Source: an uncultured Euryhalocaulis sp.
Lineage (GTDB): Bacteria; Pseudomonadota; Alphaproteobacteria; Caulobacterales; Maricaulaceae
Length of the DNA: 64,000 bases
Reading direction: 5' to 3'
NCBI GenBank assembly: GCA_913055605.1
Contig: CAJXKJ010000001.1
Location: 62,001 to 126,000 of the forward strand
Shown here: piece after piece, positions 42,718 to 51,535 of the stretch
Numbering within the stretch: the first letter of the stretch is position 1
Layout: every line of letters starts with the position of its first letter
The notes under the pieces: model-generated
Database searches by the model: none
Seen by the model: only the letters and a program-made list of their open reading frames with translations
Told to the model about the DNA's origin: nothing
Made by a program: the position numbers and the translations under genes

Positions 42718-44037
42718 ATGAGCGACAATCTGGAAAACGGACGCGTGATCGTCACCTACGGGCGCAGCCTGATGGCGCTGACCGTGGCCCATTCGCTGGC
42801 CGAGCGCGGGGTGGAGGTGATCGGCTGCGACGACATCGATTTCACCGTGCTCAGCTTCTCCCGCAACGTGAAGAAGCATTTCGTCCATCCCTCGCCGGAG
42901 AAGGATCTGGAAGCCTATCTGGCGGAGATGGAAAAGCGCGTCCGCAAGTACAAACCGGACGACGGCCGGCCCTATGTGCTGATGCCGATCTTCTGCGACA
43001 CGCGCATCATCGCCGAGCACCGGGACCGGTTCGAGGGGCTGTGCACCGTCGCCGCGCCGCCCTTCGCCGCAATCGACAAGGTCGATCCAAAGGACCGGCT
43101 GGCCGAAACGGCGCAGGACATGGGCGTCCACGTCCCCCCGACCGTGCATTTCCATGACGCCGACGAACTGGCGGAAGCCGCAAAGACGGTCGGCTTTCCG
43201 GCCCTGATCAAGCCGCGCGACGGGGTCGGCGGGCGCGGCATCAAGAAATTCGACTCCGAAGCCCCGCTGCTGGCCTTCTGGAAGGAGAATTCGGACCGCT
43301 ACAGGGGCGGCGCGCTGCTCCAGAAGGCGGTGGACGGTGAGGATTACTGCCTGACCGCTTTGTTCGAGAAGGGCCAGCTGAAGGCCCATATGGCCTATCG
43401 CAATCTGCGCCAGTTTCCGGCCACGACCGGCGCCGGGGTGGTGCGCGAGACCGTGCCCGATGAGGCGTTTGCGGAGATCGCGCAGGCTTTGCTGGGCCCG
43501 CTGGAATGGAACGGCGTGGCGGAGCTGGATTTCCGCTGGAACGGCAAGGATTCCGAAAAGCCCTGGCTGATCGAGGTGAACCCCCGTTTTTGGGCCGGCC
43601 TGTTCCATTCGGTCGAGTCGGGGATCGATTTCCCCTGGCTGAACTACGAGCTGGCCGTCACCGGCCACGCGCCCGAGGTCGCGCCGGCGGAGATCGGCAG
43701 CCGCTCCAAGGTGCCGGCGGTGTGGCTGGTCTCGGCGATCGAGGACATCGCCCGCTCCGACGTGCATTTCAGCCAGGTCGAGACCGCCTTCAAGGAGGCG
43801 CTGACCAGCATGAAGGACCGCAATCTGCTGGAGGGGCTGAAATCCGCCGGATCGGCCCTCGGCAAGGTGTTCAACGCCAATGACGCCGCCCACCGCCTGA
43901 AGGTCGCGCGCCGTCAGGCCATGGGCGCGGACAGCGAGGTCGTGCTGCGGGAAGACCCGATGATCAGCCTGGGCGCGCTGTTTGTGCTCGGCTCCCTCTT
44001 GCGTCATGGCAAGCTGCCGCCTGAACTGATGCGGTAA
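42718..44037 (+). CDS. ATP-grasp family ligase
   Basis: 439 residues, cytosolic. N-terminal pre-ATP-grasp fold (RVIVTYGRSLMALTVAHSLAERGVEVIGCDD), then the ATP-grasp domain: ALIKPRDGVGGRGIKKF (nucleotide loop) and PWLIEVNPRFWAGL (Mg-binding Glu and Asn). A C-terminal extension of about 110 residues has mixed helices (HFSQVETAFKEALTSM). Forms an amide or thioester by acyl-phosphate chemistry; substrates unknown. 33 bp ahead of an amidotransferase gene on the same strand, suggesting a synthesis/hydrolysis pair. Confidence 0.85.
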   Translation: MSDNLENGRVIVTYGRSLMALTVAHSLAERGVEVIGCDDIDFTVLSFSRNVKKHFVHPSPEKDLEAYLAEMEKRVRKYKPDDGRPYVLMPIFCDTRIIAEHRDRFEGLCTVAAPPFAAIDKVDPKDRLAETAQDMGVHVPPTVHFHDADELAEAAKTVGFPALIKPRDGVGGRGIKKFDSEAPLLAFWKENSDRYRGGALLQKAVDGEDYCLTALFEKGQLKAHMAYRNLRQFPATTGAGVVRETVPDEAFAEIAQALLGPLEWNGVAELDFRWNGKDSEKPWLIEVNPRFWAGLFHSVESGIDFPWLNYELAVTGHAPEVAPAEIGSRSKVPAVWLVSAIEDIARSDVHFSQVETAFKEALTSMKDRNLLEGLKSAGSALGKVFNANDAAHRLKVARRQAMGADSEVVLREDPMISLGALFVLGSLLRHGKLPPELMR

Positions 44038-44070
44038 CGCCGCCGCCGGACGGAATCACCGGACAGGACC

Positions 44071-44796
44071 ATGAGCGACCGACCGCTGATCGGCATCACC
44101 AAGCCCACGCGGGGCGACAATTTCGCCTTTCTCTGCATCTGCGCAGCGGTATGGCTGGCGGGCGGCAGCCCTTTGCGGATCACCGCGGAGCAGCCGCGCC
44201 TGAAGCGCAATATCGACGGCCTGATCCTGGGCGGCGGGTCGGACGTGTTTCCGGGCCTGTACGCCTTCAAGCCCAAGCGCGGATACCGCTACGACCGGGC
44301 GCGGGACGAGATGGAGATCGCCTGGGCCAGGCGCGCCCGGGAGGCGAAAATCCCGGTGCTGGGAATCTGCCGCGGGGCGCAGCTGATGAACGTCATCAAT
44401 GACGGCACGCTGCATCTGGAGGTGGGGGAGGCGTATGAGGACGTGGATTATCCCTCCACGCTGCTCGGCCATATCTTCTATCGCAAATTCATCGCCATCG
44501 CGCCGGGCTCGCATCTGGAAACGGCGATCGGAAATGGCGAGGCCTTCGTAAACTCCATGCACAAACAGGCCATCGACCAGGTGGGCGAGGGGCTGGTGGT
44601 CACGGCGCGGGAGAAGAACGGCGTCGTCCAGGCCATCGAGAACCCGGCCCGCCGCTATTATCTGGGCGTCCAGTTCCACCCGGAATTCCTGATCCACCGG
44701 GCGCGCTTCCGCGGCATCTTCCGCCAGTTCGTGGAGGCCGCCCGCTCCATGCCGCCGATGGAGGGCGGGCCGTCGCCCAGCGCGGTGGGCGCCTAG
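44071..44796 (+). CDS. Class I glutamine amidotransferase-like hydrolase (peptidase C26)
   Basis: 241 residues. GLILGGGSDVFP, catalytic Cys in GICRGAQLMN, NSMHKQAI and QFHPEF give the Cys-His-Glu triad of gamma-glutamyl-hydrolase/PuuD-like enzymes. Cytosolic. In PuuD the enzyme frees GABA from gamma-glutamyl-GABA; here the partner is an ATP-grasp ligase, so removal of a gamma-glutamyl-type blocking group is a reasonable guess. Its stop overlaps the end of the convergent SDR gene by 4 bp. Confidence 0.85.
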   Translation: MSDRPLIGITKPTRGDNFAFLCICAAVWLAGGSPLRITAEQPRLKRNIDGLILGGGSDVFPGLYAFKPKRGYRYDRARDEMEIAWARRAREAKIPVLGICRGAQLMNVINDGTLHLEVGEAYEDVDYPSTLLGHIFYRKFIAIAPGSHLETAIGNGEAFVNSMHKQAIDQVGEGLVVTAREKNGVVQAIENPARRYYLGVQFHPEFLIHRARFRGIFRQFVEAARSMPPMEGGPSPSAVGA

Positions 44797-45659
44797 CTGT
44801 CCTTGCCGGGCAGCACGACGGACTGCGCCCCGCCCAGCATCACCGGGTTGCGTTCGTCCCAGGGCTGAAGCTCGGCCAGCATCCGGTCCAGATCGTAGGA
44901 CGGCTCCAGATATTTGCCGGACAGCGCATGGTATTTGCCGCTGGCCAGATCCACGCACATCTCGGCGCAGCGGTCGAAGGCGGCCTGGCTGTCGGCGTTC
45001 TCCATCCAGTGCTTCACCACCTCGACCATGCCGGGCAGGTGTTTCTGCGCGTCGGGATCGTTCACGGTCGCGTCCGACATGCCGGTATGGGCGTCGCCGG
45101 GCTGGATGGAGAAGACGGCGACGCCGGTGCCGTCCACCTCGCGCCCCGCCAGTTCGCTCAGCCGGATTTCGCTCGCCTTGCCGACGCAATAGCCGGGCAG
45201 GCCGGGCTGCAGCATCAGGCCGCCGCGCGAGGCGACATTGATGATCGCGCCATGGCCGCGCTCCTGCATCCCGGGCAGGACCGCGTGCATGAAGCGGAAC
45301 GGGGCCAGGACGTGGATCTTCTGCGCGTCCCACCAGACGTCCGGATCGACCTCGGAAATCGGGCCGAACGGGCCGGGCACCCCGGCGTTGTTGATCATGA
45401 TGCTGACGGGGCCGAGCGTGGTCTCCGTCGCCTCGACAATATGCTCCACGTCCTTGCGCTTGGTGACGTCGCCCTCGATCGGCAACGCCCGCACGCCAAG
45501 CGCCTGGACCTCCTTGGCGACGGCCTTCACCTGTTTCTTGGTGCGCGCGCAGACCGCGACATTGGCGCCTTCCGCGGCGAGTCCCAGCGCGATGGCGCGG
45601 CCGAAGCCGCGCCCGCCGCCGGTGATCAGCGCGGTTTCGCCTGTCAGACGTCCAGCCAT
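44793..45659 (-). CDS. Short-chain dehydrogenase/reductase
   Basis: 288 residues. Rossmann glycine motif TGGGRGFG, NNAG, and the catalytic Ser with Y-C-V-G-K (NVASRGG...PGYCVGKAS). Classical SDR with an added C-terminal section (ALSGKYLEPSYDLDRML). NAD(P)-dependent oxidation of an alcohol or ketone reduction. Last gene of the minus-strand catabolic block; 10 bp after the DUF1080 lipoprotein gene, probably co-transcribed. Confidence 0.9.
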   Translation of the reverse strand: MAGRLTGETALITGGGRGFGRAIALGLAAEGANVAVCARTKKQVKAVAKEVQALGVRALPIEGDVTKRKDVEHIVEATETTLGPVSIMINNAGVPGPFGPISEVDPDVWWDAQKIHVLAPFRFMHAVLPGMQERGHGAIINVASRGGLMLQPGLPGYCVGKASEIRLSELAGREVDGTGVAVFSIQPGDAHTGMSDATVNDPDAQKHLPGMVEVVKHWMENADSQAAFDRCAEMCVDLASGKYHALSGKYLEPSYDLDRMLAELQPWDERNPVMLGGAQSVVLPGKDS

Positions 45660-45669
45660 CGCGAAGCCC

Positions 45670-46290
45670 CTAGAGTTCGCGCACTTTGACGTTGCGGAAG
45701 CGCACCTCGCCGGGGCCGGCGCCCGGGCCGACCTGCAGGGCCAGCACGCCCTCGCCGAACATGTCGTCGTCGACGTCCACCGTCTGCTCGCCGTTCAGCA
45801 CGACGCTCAGATGTTCGCCTTCGGCGCGGATGACATAGGTGTTCCACTGGCCGCCGGCGTCGATGGTCGCCATCGGCGGGGCGATATGCACGATCGCGCC
45901 GGTGCGGCCTGACTGGTCGGGGCGGTTGTCGAAGATGTTCGCCTCGTAACAGGACGTGTCGGTGATCTCCCCGGCGTTCTGGCAGCGCAGGAAGACGCCG
46001 CTATTGCCTTCCGGATTGATCCAGAACTCCAGGCTGATCTCGACATCGTCATAGGTCCGCGGGCTGACCAGGAAGCTGGCGGCCGCGTCGGCGCGGCCGA
46101 CGATTTCCCCGTCCTCCATGGTCCAGACATCGTCGCCGAGCACGGTCCAGTCGGTGATCTGGTTCAGTTCCTCGGTCTCGGCCTCCATCGCCGCCGTGGC
46201 GCCGTCGCCCGGCTGCGCCGGGTCATCGCTGCAGCCCGCCGCCAGAACCAGAACCGCAATCGAGGCTGCGCCCGCCAAAGCCCGTGTCAT
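45670..46290 (-). CDS. DUF1080 lipoprotein (3-keto-disaccharide hydrolase fold)
   Basis: 206 residues from the ATG at 46290 with GGGAGGA upstream. Lipoprotein signal ending LVLAAGC. The mature part is a concanavalin-like beta-sandwich: WTMEDGEIVGRAD, YDDVEISLEFWINPEGNSGVFLRCQ, NTYVIRAEGEHLSVVLNGEQTV. Some relatives act on 3-keto-glycosides; others only bind carbohydrate. Placement in an aromatic catabolism block may mean removal of a sugar from a phenolic glycoside, which is inference. Confidence 0.82.
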   Translation of the reverse strand: MTRALAGAASIAVLVLAAGCSDDPAQPGDGATAAMEAETEELNQITDWTVLGDDVWTMEDGEIVGRADAAASFLVSPRTYDDVEISLEFWINPEGNSGVFLRCQNAGEITDTSCYEANIFDNRPDQSGRTGAIVHIAPPMATIDAGGQWNTYVIRAEGEHLSVVLNGEQTVDVDDDMFGEGVLALQVGPGAGPGEVRFRNVKVREL

Positions 46291-46333
46291 CGTCACTATC
46301 CTCCCGCTATGTCCAGAATCGCCGCCCGCTCTA

Positions 46334-46738
46334 TCACGGCCGCGGGCGGGACAGATAGGCGGCAAGGTCCGCCAGTTGGTCGTCGCTGACCTCGGTCTTG
46401 CGATAGGGCGCCATGGCGCCCGACCCGTTGCGCACGAAGAATTCCACCAGTTCCGGCGTCAGGTCCGTCCGCTCCTCGATCAGGGCCGGGATGGCCGGCG
46501 CCGTGTCCTGGTATTTGACGGCGAGGGAGGATGTACCGGGCATGCCGCGGCCGGGACCGTGGCAATGCTCGCACGTGGTGCGGAACACGTCCTGTCCGCG
46601 CATCTGCGCCGCGTTCAGCCCGTCCGACGGGACGGCGTGCTGCAACGGCGGAATCGGCAGGGCCTGCTGCGCCAGCGCGGAGCCGGCCAGAACGGCGCAG
46701 CCGAGTGCGCCGGCGAACGCGATCTTCGTCATGCTCAT
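46334..46738 (-). CDS. Cytochrome c partner of flavoprotein 1
   Basis: 134 residues. GAGGA stands 8 bp before the ATG at 46738. Signal peptide FAGALGCAVLAGSALAQ; single haem motif CEHCH; possible Met ligand in GAMAPYRK. Directly follows the 4-cresol-dehydrogenase-like flavoprotein gene (11 bp), as the PchC cytochrome accompanies PchF. Its likely task is to take electrons from that flavoprotein in the periplasm. Confidence 0.88.
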   Translation of the reverse strand: MSMTKIAFAGALGCAVLAGSALAQQALPIPPLQHAVPSDGLNAAQMRGQDVFRTTCEHCHGPGRGMPGTSSLAVKYQDTAPAIPALIEERTDLTPELVEFFVRNGSGAMAPYRKTEVSDDQLADLAAYLSRPRP

Positions 46739-46749
46739 CGCGCCGGTCC

Positions 46750-48270
46750 TCACGTCTGCCGCAGATGTTTCGGCCAGACGCCATAGCGCCCGGCGGAGAT
46801 GATGCCGTTGGGGTCGATGGCGTCCTTCAGCGTCTCGCGCAGCCGGCGCAGGGCGTGGTCGTTGAAGGAATAGGTGTCCGCCACCTCGTCCATGAAGGCG
46901 ACAGGGGAGCGGTACTCCGCCCAGCCGCGCTCGGCCGCCAGCTCCACCCAGCGGGTGAAGGCGGCGCGCATCTTCCGGTTCATCTCCACGTCGCGGCCGA
47001 TCGGGAACATGATCAGGGCGACCAGCGACCGCTCCCAGTTCGTCATGAAGACCGGACCGACGATTCCCAGATTCTCGCCCTGCGTGACCTCTTCCAGATT
47101 GTCCCTGTAGAAGTCGCGGAACTCCAGCAGGCCTTCGCCCGTGCGCGGGATCAGCGGCGAGAAGCCGATATGCCCGCCGGCTGGGTTCGGGTTCATCGGG
47201 CTGCGCGTCAGCATGGCGAAGGTGGACAGGTTCGGGATGCCGAAATTGACCAGCCGCACCTGCTCGTACTGTTCGGGCGTCAGCGGCGTGCGGATCAGCT
47301 CGCCGACATTCACCGTGGCGCCCGGAATTTCCTCGAACTTCGCCTTGGCGAAGGCCATCTGCTCCCGGATCACCCGCTCGGGGCCATAGATCGGGACGGT
47401 GCAGCTCCAGGCTCCGCCGCCGCCGAACCCCGCGCCCAGGCCCGTGGACCCGTTCACCTGGTGCATGTTCTCCAGCAGGTTCAGCGTATCCATCATCGGA
47501 ATGACGTCCTGGTCATTCTGGACGCTGACATTGGCGGAGATGAAAGCCTCCGGCCGCGGCATCAGATGGAAGCCCATCTTGGTGACGATGGCGAAGTTCG
47601 ACTGGCGGAACAGGCCGTCTACCCACGGCCCGCAGCCCCAGCGGTTCTGCTGCCAGGTCTTGGAGCCGGGCACCGCGCCCATGCCGGTGCGCACGACCTC
47701 GCCATTGGCCAGCACCACTTCCATGCCGCAATGCGCGCCGAAATGGTCGCGGAACGGATAGGCGGTCCAGCCGCCGCCGCCGTCCAGCGCGTTGCCGATC
47801 ACGCTGCCCCAGCCCGGATCGGGCGGATCGATCCACACGTCCAGCCCGCGCTCGGTAATGTGATTGTACAGGTCGAAATAGGACACGCCCGGCTCGACCA
47901 GCGCATAGGCGCCCCGCTCGTCGACCTCCAGCACGCGGTTCATGCGCTTCAGGTCCAGCACGACGCTGCCCGAATAGGGCGGCGCCGACCCGCCATAGGC
48001 GAGGTTACGGCCCGTGGAGATCGGATAGATCGGGATGTGCAGCTCGTTGGCGATGCGCGCGACGGCCTGCACTTCCTCCGTCGTGGCCGGCGCCACGGCG
48101 GCGGAGGCCAGCTTCTCCTCCGGCTCGCCCCAGAAGGGGGAGTAGGCGTCGCGGTACAGCGCGACGTCCTCGTCGCTGGAATAGACATTGTCGCCGCCGA
48201 CGGCCTCGCGGAAGCGGGCCAGCGCCTGGTCGAAGGTTTCCTGGCTTATGCCGGGGGGCAGCATGGGCAT
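46750..48270 (-). CDS. 4-cresol dehydrogenase-like flavoprotein 1 (VAO family)
   Basis: 506 residues. VAO/PCMH-fold FAD enzyme: PISTGRNLAYGGSAP in the FAD-binding domain, DPPDPGWGSVIGNALDGGGG, and C-terminal YSFNDHALRRLRETLKDAIDPNGIISAGRYGVWPK, close to PchF and eugenol/vanillyl-alcohol enzymes. Oxidises para-alkylphenols or 4-hydroxybenzylic alcohols. No signal peptide although its cytochrome partner is exported. Preceded by a Tat-signal protein gene (1-bp gap) and followed by a cytochrome c, an arrangement repeated at 48898-51392. Confidence 0.9.
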   Translation of the reverse strand: MPMLPPGISQETFDQALARFREAVGGDNVYSSDEDVALYRDAYSPFWGEPEEKLASAAVAPATTEEVQAVARIANELHIPIYPISTGRNLAYGGSAPPYSGSVVLDLKRMNRVLEVDERGAYALVEPGVSYFDLYNHITERGLDVWIDPPDPGWGSVIGNALDGGGGWTAYPFRDHFGAHCGMEVVLANGEVVRTGMGAVPGSKTWQQNRWGCGPWVDGLFRQSNFAIVTKMGFHLMPRPEAFISANVSVQNDQDVIPMMDTLNLLENMHQVNGSTGLGAGFGGGGAWSCTVPIYGPERVIREQMAFAKAKFEEIPGATVNVGELIRTPLTPEQYEQVRLVNFGIPNLSTFAMLTRSPMNPNPAGGHIGFSPLIPRTGEGLLEFRDFYRDNLEEVTQGENLGIVGPVFMTNWERSLVALIMFPIGRDVEMNRKMRAAFTRWVELAAERGWAEYRSPVAFMDEVADTYSFNDHALRRLRETLKDAIDPNGIISAGRYGVWPKHLRQT

Positions 48271-48271
48271 G

Positions 48272-48796
48272 TCAGACGCTCCCCGCCGTGCGGGCCCGGC
48301 TCGCGGCCGGCGCGATGATCCAGCTGTACAGATGCGGCGCGTCGTCCAGCGTGTCGGCCATGGTCAGCATTTCCGGCGCCGGGCCGTCCAGCCGGCGCGA
48401 CAGCAGGCCCTGCGCCGCATAGGCCGGCCAGTCCTGGCCCTGTTCGTTCACATGCGCCTCGCGGAAGGCCACGCGCATGCCGGCGTCCCAAGCCAGCTGC
48501 TCCAGACAGAACAGCGGCTGCCGCGTGGTCATGCCGGCGATGACGGCCGATCCGCCCCGCCACATCTGGCGCAGCTCGCCGGACCACAGCGCGGTGATGT
48601 CGGCGGCGGAGATGCGCCGCACCCGCGCGCCCAGCGCCAGCGCCGCGCGGCCGAAGGCCCGCGAGTCCGGCAGCGCGTCCTCATATACGACCAGATCGAC
48701 GGATGGCGCGGCGGCGTTGGCGGACCCAGCCGCCCCGACGGCGGGCGCGGCGGACAACGCGGCGGCGGCTTGCAGGAAGCGCCGGCGGTTCGGCAT
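48272..48796 (-). CDS. Tat-exported protein of the flavoprotein cassette, copy 1
   Basis: 174 residues. Tat signal NRRRFLQAAAALSAAPAVGA. The mature part (VDLVVYEDALPDSRAFGRAALALGARVRRI, ITALWSGELRQMWRGG, PLFCLEQLAWDAGMRV, SWIIAPA) has no known family to me; an alpha/beta fold is likely. A second copy stands before the second flavoprotein. Because the flavoprotein lacks its own signal, this partner could carry it through the Tat system or act in cofactor loading. p-Cresol operons described in Pseudomonas contain an unassigned gene (pchX) in a similar position. Confidence 0.72.
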   Translation of the reverse strand: MPNRRRFLQAAAALSAAPAVGAAGSANAAAPSVDLVVYEDALPDSRAFGRAALALGARVRRISAADITALWSGELRQMWRGGSAVIAGMTTRQPLFCLEQLAWDAGMRVAFREAHVNEQGQDWPAYAAQGLLSRRLDGPAPEMLTMADTLDDAPHLYSWIIAPAASRARTAGSV

Positions 48797-48851
48797 GGTT
48801 TTTCCTCCCCGGCCGCGATCGTTGCGCGGCCAATTCTTATGGTCCTATCGT

Positions 48852-48871
48852 CCCCGGCTTGGCCGCCGGGG
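48852..48871 (-). terminator. Hairpin after the second cytochrome c gene
   Basis: A perfect 7-bp stem CCCCGGC / GCCGGGG with a 6-nt loop, 26 bp past the stop at 48898. There is no T-run, so read-through into the next cassette is possible. Confidence 0.45.
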
Positions 48872-48897
48872 GCAAGGGCGGATCGGCGGAATTGCGG

Positions 48898-49293
48898 CTA
48901 GCGGTCCCGCGTCAGATAGGCGGACAGATCGTCCAGATCCGCATCGCTGATTTCGGTCTTGCGGAAATGCGGCATCACCGAAATCCCGTTGCGGACGTAG
49001 AATTCGACCAGCTCGGGCGTCAGGTCCGCGCGCTCCTCGACCAGGGCCGGGATCTGGCCGCCATATTTGGCCTCCAGCGCCTGCGTGCCGGGCATGCCGG
49101 GCGCATCGCCGTGGCAGGCCGAGCACCATTTGCCGAACACCTCATGCCCGCGTCGCTGGGCGGGGTCGGACAGCGAGGCCGGATCGACCGCCGGTTGGAT
49201 CGGCGACATCGGCGGCGGGGCGTAGTCCGCCCCCTGCGCCAAGGCGGCGCCGCAGACGGCGAAGGCGGACAGACAGATCAGCGCGTATCGCAT
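48898..49293 (-). CDS. Cytochrome c partner of flavoprotein 2
   Basis: 131 residues from the ATG at 49293. Signal peptide LICLSAFAVCGAALAQ, haem motif CSACH, Met ligand candidate in ISVMPHFRK. Clearly paralogous to the cytochrome at 46334-46738 (PALVEERADLTPELVEFYVRNG). 4 bp behind flavoprotein 2, so translationally linked to it. Confidence 0.88.
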   Translation of the reverse strand: MRYALICLSAFAVCGAALAQGADYAPPPMSPIQPAVDPASLSDPAQRRGHEVFGKWCSACHGDAPGMPGTQALEAKYGGQIPALVEERADLTPELVEFYVRNGISVMPHFRKTEISDADLDDLSAYLTRDR

Positions 49294-49297
49294 CGGC

Positions 49298-50884
49298 TCA
49301 GGTCCGCAAATGCCGCGGCCAGACGCCATAGCGCCCGGCGGACAGGATGCCGTTCGGATCGACCGCGTCCTTCAGCCGCTCGTGGAAACGGCGCAAGGCG
49401 TGGTCGTTGAAGCTGTAGGTATCGCCCACATCGTTCATGAAGGCCGGCGCGGTGCGGTATTCGCCCAGGCCATTCTCGGCGCAGATCTTCACCAGCTTGC
49501 GGAAGGCCTCCCGTGTCTGCCGGTTCGCGTCCTTGTCCCGGTAGATCGGGAAATTGATCAGGAAGATGAAGGTGCGCTGCCAGTTCGCGAACGGCATCGG
49601 CAGCACGCTCAGATTATAGGGCTTCAGCTGCTCGGCCGCCTCGAACAGCACTTTCTGCGCGGCCAGCAGGCCTTCGCCCGTGCGCGGCAGGATCGGGCTG
49701 AACCAGACATGGCCGGAGGTCGGCATGTCGTTGAATTCCGACCGCGCGCCAATGGAAAACCGGCCCAAATTCGGAATGCCGAACGAGACTTTCTCGGTGC
49801 CCAGCGCCTCGGCCTGTTCGGGCGTCAGCGGCAGGTCGTATTCCTCCCCCCGCTGGAAGGTGGCGCCGGGGATCGCGGCGGCGAACTGCTCCTGACAATA
49901 TTCCCACTGTGCTTCGTTGACCTTGCGGCCGCCATAGAATTGCAGGCGGCAGGTCCAGACCGGCTGGCCGCTGGCGCGCGCCTGCGCCTCCAGCTCTTCC
50001 GGCGCGGCGCCGGCCCCGGCCTGGAACAGGACCGGGCTGCCGACCTGCGGATAGCCGGTGAAGGCGCCGATATTCTCCAGCCGGTTCATCACGTCGATCA
50101 GGGGGATGACGTCCTGATGGCGGTGCGCGGCAATCGTGCCGGACAGATAGGCGTCCGGCGCCGGCATCAGCCAGAACCCCATCTTGGTGACGATGCCATA
50201 GTTCGACTGGCTGAAAATGCCGTCGACCCAGGGGCCGTAGCCATAGCGGTTCTGTTGCCAGGTATTGGCGCCCGGCATCGCGCCCATGCCGGTGCGGATG
50301 ATGTCGCCGTCGGCCAGCACGACCTCCATCCCGCAATGGCTGCCGAAATGGTCGCGATAGGCGCCGGTGGTGACGCCGCCGCCGCGGTCCATGGCGTTGC
50401 CGATGACGCTGCCCCAGCCGGGATCGGGACAGTCGATCCACAACTTCAGCCCGTTATCGACGATGTGCCGGTACAGGTCGAAATAGGACACGCCCGGCTC
50501 CACCAGCACGGTCGCGTCGCGCTCGCTGATGTCCAAGATGCGGTTCATCCGCTTCAGGTCCAGCACGACGCTGCCGGACAGGACCGGGGCCGAGCCGCCA
50601 TAGCCGAGATTGCGCCCCGTGGAGACCGGATAGAGCGGGATGCGCAGCTCGTTCGCGATGCGCGCGACGGCCTGCACTTCCTCGGCGCTGGCCGGGGCGA
50701 CCGCCGCGCTGGCCAGCTTTTCCTCCCGCTCGTCCCACAGCGGCGAATAGGCGTCGCGGTACAGCGCGACGTCTTCCTCCTCGGAATAGACGTTCTCCGC
50801 CCCGACAACGCCGGCGAACCGGTTCAGCGCATCGGCGAAGACCGCTTCGCTGACGCCCGGCGGGGTCGCGGCCGCGCCGGCCAT
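49298..50884 (-). CDS. 4-cresol dehydrogenase-like flavoprotein 2 (VAO family)
   Basis: 528 residues, paralogue of flavoprotein 1 with an extra stretch of about 25 residues in the middle (QAGAGAAPEELEAQARASGQ region). STGRNLGYGGSAP, DCPDPGWGSVIGNAMDRGGG and YSFNDHALRRFHERLKDAVDPNGILSAGRYGVWP are kept. Divergence in the substrate domain suggests a different phenolic substrate from copy 1. The ATG overlaps the stop of the Tat-protein gene (TGATG) and the cytochrome follows after 4 bp. Confidence 0.9.
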   Translation of the reverse strand: MAGAAATPPGVSEAVFADALNRFAGVVGAENVYSEEEDVALYRDAYSPLWDEREEKLASAAVAPASAEEVQAVARIANELRIPLYPVSTGRNLGYGGSAPVLSGSVVLDLKRMNRILDISERDATVLVEPGVSYFDLYRHIVDNGLKLWIDCPDPGWGSVIGNAMDRGGGVTTGAYRDHFGSHCGMEVVLADGDIIRTGMGAMPGANTWQQNRYGYGPWVDGIFSQSNYGIVTKMGFWLMPAPDAYLSGTIAAHRHQDVIPLIDVMNRLENIGAFTGYPQVGSPVLFQAGAGAAPEELEAQARASGQPVWTCRLQFYGGRKVNEAQWEYCQEQFAAAIPGATFQRGEEYDLPLTPEQAEALGTEKVSFGIPNLGRFSIGARSEFNDMPTSGHVWFSPILPRTGEGLLAAQKVLFEAAEQLKPYNLSVLPMPFANWQRTFIFLINFPIYRDKDANRQTREAFRKLVKICAENGLGEYRTAPAFMNDVGDTYSFNDHALRRFHERLKDAVDPNGILSAGRYGVWPRHLRT

Positions 50885-51392
50885 CAGACGGTCCTCGCGC
50901 GGGCGGGGGCCGGGGCGATGATCCAGCTGAACAGCGTGTGTTCGTCGGCGGCGCTTTCGGCCAAAGCTGGCGCGCCGGACGCGGCGCCGGTGGGCAGGGG
51001 CGCGGCCAGCAGGGTCTGCGCGGCTTCGGCGGCCCAGTCGGGCGCGGCCTCCTCCGTCTGCGGATGGGCCATGCGGTAGACCACGCGCATGCGCGCGTCG
51101 CGGGCCAGCTGCTCCAGACAGAACAGCGCCATGCGGTCGGTCATCCCGGCCAGGGCGAAGGGCGCGGACCGCCAGCGGTCGTACAGCTCCCCGTACCAGA
51201 GGCCGGTGATGTCGCCGCTGATGCGCCGCACCGATGCGCCCTGGCGCAGCGCCGCCCGGCCGAAGGCGCGGGCCGGCGCATAGCGTTCGTCATAGACGGC
51301 AAGGTCCGCGGCCCGGCCAGCGCCGCCGTTCCCACGGCCGGCGCGGCGGACAGGACCGCGGCCGCCTGCATGAAGCGCCGGCGGTTGGGCAT
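50884..51392 (-). pseudogene. Tat-exported protein of the flavoprotein cassette, copy 2 (frameshifted)
   Basis: Starts MPNRRRFMQAAAVLSAAPAVG in one frame, then continues in another frame as DLAVYDERYAPARAFGRAAL...LFSWIIAPAPARARTV, matching copy 1 along its length. The span of 509 bp is one base short of whole codons. Adding a single C near 51310, in a GGGCC run on the gene strand, restores an uninterrupted reading (AGPADLAVYDE). It is either a real single-base loss, which would remove the export signal from the rest, or a sequencing error in a GC run. The rest of the frame is intact with no further stops. Confidence 0.82.
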
Positions 51393-51535
51393 CGTATCCT
51401 CCCCCGGGACCGGTTCGCGGTTCCGGGGTCGGCGGCTTCGTACGGCTACCGGATCCCGGAGCCTGTCGGCCCCACTGCTACGATAACCAGCATCACTCTG
51501 ATTGGATCGTTAGGCAAGAGCCGGGCGCAAGGCGG

